A program made the position numbers and the translations under genes. Source: CAUPWF01 sp964367905 (GTDB lineage Bacteria > Bacillota > Clostridia > Lachnospirales > Lachnospiraceae). Taken from it: a stretch of DNA of 46,865 bases. Position 1 is the stretch's first letter, and every line of letters begins with the position of its first letter. The notes under the pieces were generated by a model. The model did not search any database. It saw only the letters and a program-made list of their open reading frames with translations, and was not told where the DNA came from. The stretch lies in NCBI GenBank assembly GCA_964367905.1, contig CAYIZP010000021.1, forward strand, positions 1 to 46,865, written 5' to 3'. This document shows positions 1 to 7,901 of the stretch, in pieces.

Positions 1-1
1 C

Positions 2-64
2 CACTTGGAAAACCTTTTGGAATATTTAAAAAATAAATATGATGTTCTTGATGAATTCTTTTAA
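2..64 (+). CDS. C-terminal tail of an upstream gene (partial)
   Basis: Frame 2 stays open from the window edge to a TAA at 62-64 and reads as about 20 residues ending in KYDVLDEFF, with a charged, helix-like composition. The other two plus frames look less protein-like. This is probably the end of a gene whose body lies outside the window. There is too little sequence to name a family. Confidence 0.35.
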   Translation, partial: HLENLLEYLKNKYDVLDEFF

Positions 65-67
65 AAG

Positions 68-96
68 TTGACAGTATTCTGAAAATATGATAGTTT
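68..96 (+). promoter_or_regulatory. Possible sigma-A promoter for the NSS transporter gene
   Basis: A perfect TTGACA lies at 68-73, followed 17 bp later by TAGTTT (91-96), a weak -10. A second weak pair (TTTAGA at 94-99, GATAAT at 117-122) is also possible. The leader to the ATG at 190 shows no recognisable riboswitch. Confidence 0.3.
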
Positions 97-189
97 AGAA
101 GCTAGTAGTTATATAAGATAATACCACGGTCATAAGATAGAAACAGAGTCTTAGGTATGAAAAGGTGAACAGAATGAGGAGGAAATGAA

Positions 190-1725
190 ATGAGTGGAGC
201 AAGTAGAGGTGGCTGGTCTTCAAGAAGTGCATTTATCTTGGCAGCAGTAGGATCGGCAGTAGGATTGGGAAATGCATGGCGCTTTCCAGGTTTGGTTGCA
301 AAGCATGGTGGAGCAACCTTTTTGATTGTGTATTTATTAGCAATGTTAGTAATCGGGATTCCATTGCTTATGATGGAGATTGCAATCGGTAGAAAGACGA
401 GAAGTGGTGCGCCAGGAGCAATGAGAGCTTTGAATAAAAAATTTGAACCAATTGGTTGGGCAGCAACTGCCAATGCATTTGTTATCGCGACATACTATGC
501 GGTAGTGTTCGCATGGGTATTGGTTATGGCATTTTTTAGTTATCGATTTGCTGATATGACAGGAGATTCAGAAACAGCAAGTAATTTATTTGCACAGATT
601 ACAGAAACGACATGGACAGTGCAGGATTATGGAATTCCAATTGCGATTTTGATTGCACTAGTGATTGCATGGGCTTTGATTTACATCTGTATTAAAGATG
701 GAGCAAAAAGCGTATCGAATGTAGTGAAATACACAGTATTCTTACCAGTGCTTTGTTTGATTGTTATGGCAATCAAAGGAATTACCATGCCAGGTGGGAT
801 AGAAGGATTACAAAGATTATTTATTCCGAATCTAGAAGAGTTCATGGATCCAACATTATGGATTGATGCAATTGGGCAAGTATTCTTCAGTCTATCAATT
901 ATGATGGCGATCATGTTTGCATACGGGTCATTTTTAGATAGAAAATCAAATATTGCAGTAGATGCGATTATAATCGCTTTCTCAGATATGGCGATCAGCT
1001 TGCTTGCTGGGATTGTTATGTTCTCGACTATGGGGGGAACAGGAATGTTAGATAATATGACTGAGTCAGGAATTGCAACAGCGTTCATCGTATATCCACA
1101 AGCGATTGTTAACTTGACATCGATTGGATGGCTTAATGCAGTATTTGGATTTATATTCTACTTATGTTTGGTTACACTAGCGATTGATTCAGCATTCTCA
1201 ATTGTAGAGGGTGTATCTACCGCAGTCGCTGATAAGTTCAAGTTTACACATAGAAAGGTTACAATTGCCATTTGTTTAGTATCTGGTATTTTCTCGTTGC
1301 TTTTTGCAACAAGAGCAGGTCTTGCATGGCTAGATATCGTAGATAACTGGACGAATCAATATCATATGATTTTAATCGGTATCGCTGAATGCCTTGCAGT
1401 AGGTTGGTTCTTCAAGACGAGCAAGATTTTGGATGAAATCAATAAGAACACAGTGAGATTTAAGATGCCAGCATGGTGGTTTGTTACGTCGATTAAGTTT
1501 ATTGCACCAGCATTATTAGCATTACTGATCGGATTGAAATTCTATACCTTATTCGCAGTAGATGGAGGAAACTATGGCGGATATCCACAATATACGATGT
1601 ATCTTGGTGGATGGTTAATCACAGTTCTTTGTATTGTTAGTGGATTCGTGGTTAAACTAATTGTTGGAAACATGAAGAAAAAAGGATTCGTTGAGATTGA
1701 TGAATCTTGGGATGACATGGAATAG
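190..1725 (+). CDS. Sodium-dependent amino-acid transporter, NSS/SNF family
   Basis: This is a 511-residue integral membrane protein of the neurotransmitter:sodium symporter family, expected to import an amino acid with Na+ across the cytoplasmic membrane. The N-terminus carries the family signature GSAVGLGNAWRFP (about residues 20-32), the unwound TM1 segment that binds Na+ and substrate. Next comes the TM2 region ending in MEIAIGRKTRSG. Eleven or twelve hydrophobic segments are visible, and length matches bacterial members such as MhsT and TnaT. The ATG at 190 is preceded by AGGAGG at 177-182. The gene lies 14 bp upstream of polA and is probably co-transcribed with it, though no functional link is obvious. 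The substrate cannot be read from sequence; hydrophobic or aromatic amino acids are usual in this branch. Confidence 0.93.
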   Translation: MSGASRGGWSSRSAFILAAVGSAVGLGNAWRFPGLVAKHGGATFLIVYLLAMLVIGIPLLMMEIAIGRKTRSGAPGAMRALNKKFEPIGWAATANAFVIATYYAVVFAWVLVMAFFSYRFADMTGDSETASNLFAQITETTWTVQDYGIPIAILIALVIAWALIYICIKDGAKSVSNVVKYTVFLPVLCLIVMAIKGITMPGGIEGLQRLFIPNLEEFMDPTLWIDAIGQVFFSLSIMMAIMFAYGSFLDRKSNIAVDAIIIAFSDMAISLLAGIVMFSTMGGTGMLDNMTESGIATAFIVYPQAIVNLTSIGWLNAVFGFIFYLCLVTLAIDSAFSIVEGVSTAVADKFKFTHRKVTIAICLVSGIFSLLFATRAGLAWLDIVDNWTNQYHMILIGIAECLAVGWFFKTSKILDEINKNTVRFKMPAWWFVTSIKFIAPALLALLIGLKFYTLFAVDGGNYGGYPQYTMYLGGWLITVLCIVSGFVVKLIVGNMKKKGFVEIDESWDDME

Positions 1726-1739
1726 AAGAAAGGTAATAT

Positions 1740-4349
1740 ATGGCTAAAATCGTATTAATTGATGGACATAGTATATTGAATCGTGCATTTTATGGAGTAC
1801 CTGATCTGACCAATTCGGAAGGATTACACACCAATGCAATTTATGGGTTTCTAAATATTATGTTTAAGATATTAGACGAAGAGCAGGCAGAGTATTTGGC
1901 GGTGGCATTTGATGTCTCCGCCCCTACTTTTCGTCATGTGATGTATGAAGAATACAAGGGAACGAGAAAGCCGATGGCTGATGAACTTCGTCAACAGATT
2001 CCTGTGATGAAGCAAGTCTTAGAAGCCATGGGTATTTTGATTATGGAGAAGCCAGGTTTTGAGGCGGATGATGTGCTAGGCACAATTGGCAAGCAATGTG
2101 CGGATATGGGAATGGATGTATCAATTATTTCAGGAGATCGAGATCTCTTGCAACTTGCTACGGATTTAGTGAAGATTCGCATTCCAAAGACGAAGCAAGG
2201 TCGAACAGAGATAGAGGATTATTATGCAGACGATGTATTGGAACGATATCAAGTATCTCCAAGCGCATTTATCGAAGTGAAGGCTCTTATGGGAGATTCT
2301 TCGGATAATATCCCTGGGGTTCCGTCTATTGGCGAGAAGACTGCGACGAAGATTATTGCAGAGTATGGTTCCATAGAAGAGGCTTATCGTCATGTGGAGG
2401 AGTTGAAGCCGCCGAGGGCGTCTAAGGCATTGGCTGAACATATGGAACTTGCAAGGTTGTGTAAGGAATTAGCAACGATTAAAGTGGATGTTCCATTGGA
2501 GTTTGCGATAGAAGAGACGAAGATTCAGAACTTCTATACACCAGAAGCTTACGAGTTCTTCCAGAGATTGCAGTTTAAGAATCTTATGGGAAGATTTGAA
2601 TATAAAGCTACGAATGAAGATGTAGAAGAATACTTCCATGTGATTCGTAAGGATCAAGATATTAAGAGAGTATTAGAACGAGTGAGGACTTGTGAGAAGG
2701 TTGGAATCAGTTATCTACCGAGCGAAGAATCCGCACTTCCTTTATTTGCAGACTCAAGCGAATATGCGGGAATTGGTGTTGCGCTTTCGGAGAAAGAAGT
2801 GTATCTGATTCAACCAGATGCGCTAGAATCCGTGGTAAGCATATATGAGCAGATGACAGATGCCTTGAAAAATGTTGTTTCGGTAGCGATGTTTGATGTG
2901 AAGAAGAAATTAGAAGAGATTCAGATTACAGCAAGTCAGACCTTTGAACTTGGTGTGGCAGCTTATCTCATAAATCCATTGCAAGGGGAATATTCTTATA
3001 TTGATATCGCAAGAGATTGCCTGGGGATTACAATTGATGAGAAGTTAGAGCAAGAGAAGCTTACTTCTTATGAAGCATACATCTCTTACCGCGGAGCAGA
3101 GGTGCTAGAGGCAAAACTAAAAGAACTCGATCTATTAAATTTATATAGAGATGTAGAAGTCCCATTAGCATTTACTTTATATGATATGGAGCGAAATGGA
3201 ATCAAGGTGGAAAAAAAGGCGCTTCAAGATTATAGTAAGGAATTGGGAACAAAGATTGAAGAGCTGGAACGTATCATCTATGAGGGTGCTGGCCGTGAAT
3301 TCAATATCAATTCTCCGAAACAATTGGGAGTCGTGCTTTTTGAAGAATTAGAGATGCCACATGGGAAGAAGACAAAGACAGGATATTCCACGTCAGCAGA
3401 AGTGCTAGAAAAATTGGCAGTTGATTATCCTCTTGTAAGCGCGATTTTAGAATATAGACAAGTTGCAAAATTAAAATCTACTTATGCGGATGGACTGGTG
3501 AATTATATTGATGAAGATGGACGGATTCATGGAAAGTTTAATCAGACAATCACGGCGACTGGAAGAATTAGTAGTACCGAACCAAACTTACAGAACATCC
3601 CAGTAAGGATGGAGATGGGGCGGTTGATCCGTAAAGTATTTGTGCCACAAGAAGAGTATGTGTTCGTAGATGCTGATTATTCACAGATTGAATTACGAAT
3701 CTTGGCACATGCATCTGGAGATGAGAAGTTGATTGAGGCATACCAGAGCGCAAAAGACATTCATCGAATTACTGCATCACAAGTATTTCACACTCCATTC
3801 GATGAAGTAACAGATCTGCAGAGGAGAAATGCCAAGGCGGTAAACTTTGGAATTGTATATGGAATTAGTTCATTCGGTTTGAGCCAAGACTTGAGCATTA
3901 CACGAAAAGAAGCGCAAGAATATATCAATCGTTATTTTGAGACATACCCAATGATTAAATCTTATCTAGATAGCTTGATTGAATTTGGGAAGAAGAACGG
4001 CTATGTTACTACATTGTTTGGGCGAAGACGCCCAGTGCCGGAACTGAAGTCGTCGAACTTTATGCAACGAAGTTTTGGGGAACGTGTCGCAATGAATGCG
4101 CCGATACAAGGAGCAGCAGCTGATATTATGAAAATTGCTATGATTCGCGTGAATGATGAGTTGAAGAAGAGAAACTTACATTCTAGGCTAGTTCTACAAG
4201 TTCATGATGAACTATTAATTGAGGCGCATAGAGAAGAAGTTTCCATAGTAGAAGAAATTTTGGCGAAAGAGATGTCAGGAGCAGCACAGCTTAAGGTGAA
4301 ATTAGAGATCGATATGCACACGGGCGAAAACTGGTATGAGGCGAAATAA
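1740..4349 (+). CDS. polA: DNA polymerase I with degenerate proofreading domain
   Basis: An 869-residue, full-length DNA polymerase I acting in Okazaki-fragment maturation and repair. The N-terminal 5'-3' nuclease (about 1-265) has DGHSILNRAF, SGDRDLLQLA and GDSSDNIPGVPSIGEKTA. The middle segment (about 290-480) has the 3'-5' exonuclease fold, but the catalytic acidic residues of its three motifs are missing: no DTE at Exo I, FELGV where FDT is expected, and YRGAEV where the Exo III Asp is expected. Proofreading is therefore probably absent, as in Bacillus. The polymerase domain has motif A DYSQIELRILAHASGD (about 644), motif B RRNAKAVNFGIVYG (about 694) and motif C QVHDE (about 820). The ATG at 1740 follows a GAAAGGT ribosome site. 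A GGGGACG hairpin begins 6 bp after the stop. Confidence 0.98.
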   Translation: MAKIVLIDGHSILNRAFYGVPDLTNSEGLHTNAIYGFLNIMFKILDEEQAEYLAVAFDVSAPTFRHVMYEEYKGTRKPMADELRQQIPVMKQVLEAMGILIMEKPGFEADDVLGTIGKQCADMGMDVSIISGDRDLLQLATDLVKIRIPKTKQGRTEIEDYYADDVLERYQVSPSAFIEVKALMGDSSDNIPGVPSIGEKTATKIIAEYGSIEEAYRHVEELKPPRASKALAEHMELARLCKELATIKVDVPLEFAIEETKIQNFYTPEAYEFFQRLQFKNLMGRFEYKATNEDVEEYFHVIRKDQDIKRVLERVRTCEKVGISYLPSEESALPLFADSSEYAGIGVALSEKEVYLIQPDALESVVSIYEQMTDALKNVVSVAMFDVKKKLEEIQITASQTFELGVAAYLINPLQGEYSYIDIARDCLGITIDEKLEQEKLTSYEAYISYRGAEVLEAKLKELDLLNLYRDVEVPLAFTLYDMERNGIKVEKKALQDYSKELGTKIEELERIIYEGAGREFNINSPKQLGVVLFEELEMPHGKKTKTGYSTSAEVLEKLAVDYPLVSAILEYRQVAKLKSTYADGLVNYIDEDGRIHGKFNQTITATGRISSTEPNLQNIPVRMEMGRLIRKVFVPQEEYVFVDADYSQIELRILAHASGDEKLIEAYQSAKDIHRITASQVFHTPFDEVTDLQRRNAKAVNFGIVYGISSFGLSQDLSITRKEAQEYINRYFETYPMIKSYLDSLIEFGKKNGYVTTLFGRRRPVPELKSSNFMQRSFGERVAMNAPIQGAAADIMKIAMIRVNDELKKRNLHSRLVLQVHDELLIEAHREEVSIVEEILAKEMSGAAQLKVKLEIDMHTGENWYEAK

Positions 4350-4354
4350 TACTC

Positions 4355-4395
4355 ATTGGGGACGTTGTTTTTCGTAAAAAAACAACGTCCCCAAT
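4355..4395. repeat. GGGGACG palindrome, copy 1
   Basis: A perfect inverted repeat with 18-bp arms (4355-4372 and 4378-4395) and a 5-base loop. The left arm begins ATTGGGGACG and ends in a T-run. It shares the TTGGGGACG...TTTTT / AAAAA...CGTCCCCAA plan with the copies at 9703 and 20515. The T-run lies inside the arm next to the loop and no T-tract follows the right arm, so it is not a canonical intrinsic terminator. A mobile REP-like or MITE-like hairpin is the likely origin; this is inference. Confidence 0.8.
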
Positions 4396-4400
4396 GGTGC

Positions 4401-4430
4401 TTGACAAACATACTTTCGGTATGTTAATAT
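4401..4430 (+). promoter_or_regulatory. tetR promoter
   Basis: A perfect -35 TTGACA (4401-4406) and a -10-like TAATAT (4425-4430) are separated by 18 bp. The promoter starts 5 bp after the copy-1 palindrome and is overlapped by operator O1, which fits autorepression by the downstream TetR-family protein. Confidence 0.65.
4407..4425. promoter_or_regulatory. TetR-family operator O1
   Basis: The inverted repeat AACATAC-N5-GTATGTT lies between the -35 and -10 of the tetR promoter. Its half-site ACATAC/GTATGT recurs in O2 (4435-4451) and, degenerately, before the ABC gene (5136-5156). Confidence 0.65.
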
Positions 4431-4434
4431 TATT

Positions 4435-4451
4435 ACATACCAAAGGTATGT
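4435..4451. promoter_or_regulatory. TetR-family operator O2
   Basis: A perfect 7-bp inverted repeat, ACATACC-AAA-GGTATGT, sits between the -10 and the tetR ribosome site (GGAGG at 4452-4456). Binding here would block transcript elongation or initiation of the regulator's own gene. Confidence 0.7.
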
Positions 4452-4463
4452 GGAGGTGTAAAA

Positions 4464-5093
4464 ATGGCAAGAAACAAATACCCAGAGCAAACAGTTGAAC
4501 GGATACTTGATGTAGCGGCAAGGCTTTTTCTTGAAAAAGGCTACGATAACACAAGTGTGCAAGATATAATAAATGAGCTGGATGGGCTTACTAAAGGTGC
4601 GATTTATCATCATTTTAAATCGAAAGAGGATATTTTTGATGCGGTTGGTACCAAGGTGTCTCAGGGAAATCATGCGCTTTTAATTAAAATCAAAAAGGAT
4701 AAAACCTTAAAAGGTGCAGAAAAACTGAAAAAACTTGTAAAATCTAACGTGTATAGTCAAACTACAAAAACACTGATGCAAATGACACCAAGTTTTTTAG
4801 ACAATCCTAAATTTTTAGTTTTGCAATTGAAAAGTACTTGTTATGAAGTTGTTCCGAATTATATTTTGCCAATGATAGAAGAAGGTGTTTCGGATGGGTC
4901 AATTGAAACAGATAAACCTTATGAGCTTGCTGAGATGATTACACTCTTAATCAATGTATGGTTGAACCCGACAATTCTTGGGTCGGATAGAGAGCGTTTG
5001 TCAGCGAAATGTAGTATGCTCAATGAAATTGTAAAACAGTATAAATTCACCTTATTTGATGAGGAAACTATTGAAAAAATCAAATCATTATAA
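4464..5093 (+). CDS. TetR/AcrR-family transcriptional regulator
   Basis: A 209-residue one-component repressor. The N-terminal helix-turn-helix (about 8-60) is typical: ILDVAARLFLEKGYDNTSVQDI, then TKGAIYHHFKSKEDIFDAV. The C-terminal ligand-binding helical domain is divergent, as usual in this family. The ATG at 4464 follows GGAGGTG. Two ACATAC/GTATGT palindromes flank its promoter's -10 and a weaker one precedes the ABC gene, so it probably represses itself and the downstream ABC-permease-MFS operon until an exported compound binds. The inducer is unknown. It opens the island that lies between two GGGGACG palindromes. Confidence 0.92.
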   Translation: MARNKYPEQTVERILDVAARLFLEKGYDNTSVQDIINELDGLTKGAIYHHFKSKEDIFDAVGTKVSQGNHALLIKIKKDKTLKGAEKLKKLVKSNVYSQTTKTLMQMTPSFLDNPKFLVLQLKSTCYEVVPNYILPMIEEGVSDGSIETDKPYELAEMITLLINVWLNPTILGSDRERLSAKCSMLNEIVKQYKFTLFDEETIEKIKSL

Positions 5094-5099
5094 AAATAA

Positions 5100-5127
5100 C
5101 TGCTCTATAAATGGGCAGATTATTTTT
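5100..5127 (+). terminator. Weak terminator-like hairpin after tetR
   Basis: CTGCTC (5100-5105) pairs with GGGCAG (5113-5118) with one G-T wobble around a 7-base loop, followed by ATTATTTTT. The stem is short, so read-through into the ABC gene is likely. Confidence 0.35.
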
Positions 5128-5135
5128 AAATAAAA

Positions 5136-5156
5136 ACATACCAACCGAATGTATGT
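5136..5156. promoter_or_regulatory. Degenerate TetR-family operator O3 before the ABC gene
   Basis: ACATACC at 5136-5142 and GTATGT at 5151-5156 repeat the half-sites of O1 and O2. The 17-mer starting at 5136 differs from O2 at three central or right-half positions. Its placement 48 bp before the ABC start suggests control of the transporter genes by the same TetR protein. Confidence 0.5.
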
Positions 5157-5203
5157 AAAAAAGATGATATGAAAACAAAATTTTGGAAAGGGACGGATAT
5201 TTT

Positions 5204-5911
5204 ATGAAAACAATTATTAAAACGAATAACTTAAGTAAAAGTTATGAAAACACATCGGTTTTAAGCAACATCAATTTGGAAGTAAAAAAGGGGGAGCTTA
5301 TTGGACTTCTTGGTAGCAATGGAGCGGGGAAGACTACGTTGCTCAAATTATTATGTGGGTTATTAGAAGCAACGGAGGGAGGAGTTGAAGTATTAGATTG
5401 TTCGCCATGGAATGAGCCAGATAAAGTGCTTAAGAATCTTGGTGTTATGATTGAAACTCCTGTTTTCTATGAGCATTTAACTGCTCACGAGAATCTTAAA
5501 ATTCATTTAGAATATCTCAATGCAAATACTGATATAGAGAAAACCTTAAACGCAGTCGGACTTACAAATGTAGAGGATAAGCCTGTTGCAAAGTTTTCCA
5601 TGGGTATGAAACAGAAGCTTGGTATTGCAAGAGCGATTAGTCACAATCCAGAGGTCCTGTTGCTTGATGAGCCGATTAATGGGCTTGATCCTGTGGCAAT
5701 AAAAGATATGCGTGAACTTTTCATCACACTTAGAGAAACAGGCACCACAATTATTCTATCGAGTCATATTTTAGGTGAAATACTGCAAACTGCTGAAAGT
5801 ATTGCAATTATATCAAATGGTAATTTGGAGCGATTGGGTAACATAAAAGATTTGCAATACAAATATGGTGATGAAACAGAAAACTACTTAATCGAAAGGA
5901 TGCGTGGATAA
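5204..5911 (+). CDS. ABC transporter ATP-binding protein
   Basis: A 235-residue cytoplasmic ATPase subunit of the drug/lantibiotic-export type. It has Walker A GSNGAGKTT (about 38-46), signature FSMGMKQKLGIARAI, Walker B VLLLDEPINGLDP and H-loop SSH. The ATG at 5204 is preferred because it lies 11 bases after AAAGGG and matches the family N-terminus (MKTIIKTNNLSKSY). An upstream TTG at 5183 would add seven residues but overlaps the ribosome site. The stop at 5909-5911 is 1 base from the permease ATG, so the two are translationally coupled. With the permease it probably forms a 2+2 exporter acting on a peptide or drug. The substrate is unknown. Confidence 0.93.
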   Translation: MKTIIKTNNLSKSYENTSVLSNINLEVKKGELIGLLGSNGAGKTTLLKLLCGLLEATEGGVEVLDCSPWNEPDKVLKNLGVMIETPVFYEHLTAHENLKIHLEYLNANTDIEKTLNAVGLTNVEDKPVAKFSMGMKQKLGIARAISHNPEVLLLDEPINGLDPVAIKDMRELFITLRETGTTIILSSHILGEILQTAESIAIISNGNLERLGNIKDLQYKYGDETENYLIERMRG

Positions 5912-5912
5912 T

Positions 5913-6620
5913 ATGATAAAACTGATAAAACTTGAACTGAAAAAAAATAATTTAAAGATATATTTACTTAGCGTGATAGGAATCTTTGCGTCTGTAATAG
6001 CGATGGGACTATTGTTCTGTGTTGTTCCTATTTTAGAACCTAACGACCCAGCTTCGCAGGGGTTTTCTGATCGTAATATGGTTATTACAATGATTTCTAT
6101 TATTTCAATGAGTGCTTTTGCTATTTTGTCTTCTGTGATGTATGCAAAGTTTATTGTCGAGGAATACACGGGACGAAAAAATGTGCTGTTATTCACTTAT
6201 CCTCAAAAAAGAAGCTATATACTTTTTGCAAAATTTATATTTATATTTGTCTTTATATTCGTGATGATGTTTGCAGTCAATATGATATCTTGCTATGTGG
6301 TTGGGGTTATAGGTAGTATGGTAGGGCTTATTTCGCAATCCTTTACAAACACAGTTTTAATGATTAGACTCACTATTATTTTTGCTTTTGTGGCAAATTT
6401 TATTGGGCTTATCGCATTACGAGTGGGATTTTACAAAAAATCTATTATATTGCCAATCGTTATATCGACAATCCTCGTTTCTCCGTTTGGAAATGCAGTG
6501 ATGATTTTAGGTACTAACTCAGATATTGTATTTATCATTGTGGGTGGTGTGCTACTGTTAGTATCTATGGTGCTATTCGGTGGACTTCTTAAAAAAGTAA
6601 ACAGAATGGAGTGTGTGTAA
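5913..6620 (+). CDS. ABC transporter permease (ABC-2 type)
   Basis: A 235-residue membrane protein with about six hydrophobic segments: near 15-40, 55-80, 100-130, 145-170, 180-200 and 205-228. It has the N-terminal LELKKNNLKIYLL start and the EEYTGRKNVLLFTYP loop typical of BcrB/lantibiotic-immunity-type permeases. The ATG at 5913 is preferred over the GTG at 5904, which lies only 3 bases from AAAGGA. Its TAA (6618-6620) overlaps the ATG of the MFS gene by one base. It pairs with the ATPase encoded immediately upstream. Export of an antimicrobial peptide or drug is an inference from family and neighbours. Confidence 0.85.
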   Translation: MIKLIKLELKKNNLKIYLLSVIGIFASVIAMGLLFCVVPILEPNDPASQGFSDRNMVITMISIISMSAFAILSSVMYAKFIVEEYTGRKNVLLFTYPQKRSYILFAKFIFIFVFIFVMMFAVNMISCYVVGVIGSMVGLISQSFTNTVLMIRLTIIFAFVANFIGLIALRVGFYKKSIILPIVISTILVSPFGNAVMILGTNSDIVFIIVGGVLLLVSMVLFGGLLKKVNRMECV

Positions 6621-7837
6621 TGAAACAAACAAAATTATGGAAAAAAAACTTCACGCTAGTCGTAATAGGGCAGATTATATCACTTTTTGGAAATGGTATC
6701 CTTCGTTTTGCATTACCATTACACTTATTAAAACTAACAGGTTCTTCCGCACTTTTTGGAATCGTAAGCGCCGTATCTTTTCTGCCACTGGTTTTATTAA
6801 TGCCTATTGGTGGAATCATTGCTGACAGGATGAATAAACGAAATATTATGGTGATACTAGATTTCTTGACTGGTTTTTTAATGTTATTTTTCTATCTCAC
6901 TATGGAGAATATTTCCCTTATACCATTGCTGATAGTCACACTCATGATTTTATATAGTATTAGTGGTCTGTATCAGCCAACAGTACAGGCGAGTGTACCT
7001 GCGCTCCTTGATGAAAAAATATTGGTAAAGGGAAATGGAATTGTTAGTAGTATTGGAGGACTCGCGAATTTGATATCTCCTATTATAGGAGGGATGTTAC
7101 TTGGCAGTTTTGGTATCACGCCAATTATCTTAATGTCAATTGCTTGCCTTTTTGCATCGGCAATATTAGAACTTTTTATTAAAATACCATACAACAAAGA
7201 AGGTTCTACACCTTCGATTCTCGATATGGTAAGGGATGACACAAAAGCTTCAGTTAATTTCATATTCAAGGAAAAACCAATACTTCGCAAATTAATGTTT
7301 ATTATCTGTTTCATCAATGCATTGATATCGGCTCTCATCATTATCTCACTTCCAGTACTGATTACAGAGCGGCTTTCATTAAGCGAAGAGCTGTATGGTT
7401 TTTCCCTTGGGGTACTTGCTTTTGGCGGACTTTTTGGAGGTGTTTTAGCTGGGGTGTTTGGAGAGAAACTCCATATAAAAAGGCTCTATAAGTATATTGT
7501 ATTCGTTGCAGCTAGCTTAATTCCTATGTCGGTGGCAATGCTTTTTCGCAGTAATCCGATGATGGCTTATGTACTAATTTTAGTAAGTGCTTTTTTAGCA
7601 ATGTGTGTGTCTACCTTGGCGTCGGTTATGATTATTACATATATTCAAAGCGAAACACCAGAAAATATGATAGGAAAAGTTATGGCATTCATAATGACAA
7701 TAGGGATGTTTGCATCTCCTCTTGGGCAAGCTATTTATGGGATTGCATTTGAATACGTGCTGGAATATGAGAGTTTGCTTGTGTTGGGAGCTATTTTCAT
7801 ATCATTGTTGGTTAGTATATATGGAAAGCTTACTTGA
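6620..7837 (+). CDS. Major facilitator superfamily efflux transporter
   Basis: A 405-residue, 12-segment membrane protein resembling macrolide-efflux (MefA-like) MFS proteins. After MKQTKLWKKN comes the family-typical TM1 region (FTLVVIGQIISLFGNG) and, between TM2 and TM3, the motif GGIIADRMNKRN, a variant of MFS motif A. It probably exports a small hydrophobic compound using the proton gradient. The ATG at 6620 overlaps the permease stop (TAATG), so it is translated as the third gene of the tetR-controlled operon. The in-frame GTG at 6611 would add three residues and is less likely. Substrate unknown. Confidence 0.92.
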   Translation: MKQTKLWKKNFTLVVIGQIISLFGNGILRFALPLHLLKLTGSSALFGIVSAVSFLPLVLLMPIGGIIADRMNKRNIMVILDFLTGFLMLFFYLTMENISLIPLLIVTLMILYSISGLYQPTVQASVPALLDEKILVKGNGIVSSIGGLANLISPIIGGMLLGSFGITPIILMSIACLFASAILELFIKIPYNKEGSTPSILDMVRDDTKASVNFIFKEKPILRKLMFIICFINALISALIIISLPVLITERLSLSEELYGFSLGVLAFGGLFGGVLAGVFGEKLHIKRLYKYIVFVAASLIPMSVAMLFRSNPMMAYVLILVSAFLAMCVSTLASVMIITYIQSETPENMIGKVMAFIMTIGMFASPLGQAIYGIAFEYVLEYESLLVLGAIFISLLVSIYGKLT

Positions 7838-7862
7838 TATTATTATTCTAGAATGCTATAGT
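7834..7862 (+). promoter_or_regulatory. Strong sigma-A promoter for the HTH-DUF4177 gene
   Basis: TTGATA (7834-7839), a 17-bp spacer and TATAGT (7857-7862) with an extended -10 TGC in front. It overlaps the MFS stop codon, so the following gene has its own transcription start. The sequence just downstream (from 7874) contains CATACTTTCCGT, close to part of operator O1, possibly a fourth degenerate site. Confidence 0.65.
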
Positions 7863-7901
7863 ATAAATGTAAAGCATACTTTCCGTTGAAGGGTGGGAAA
7901 A

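Noticed and set aside
681..1088. 135-codon antisense frame inside the NSS transporter gene
   Set aside because: Opposite-strand shadow of a clear membrane-protein gene, with no ribosome site and no family resemblance.
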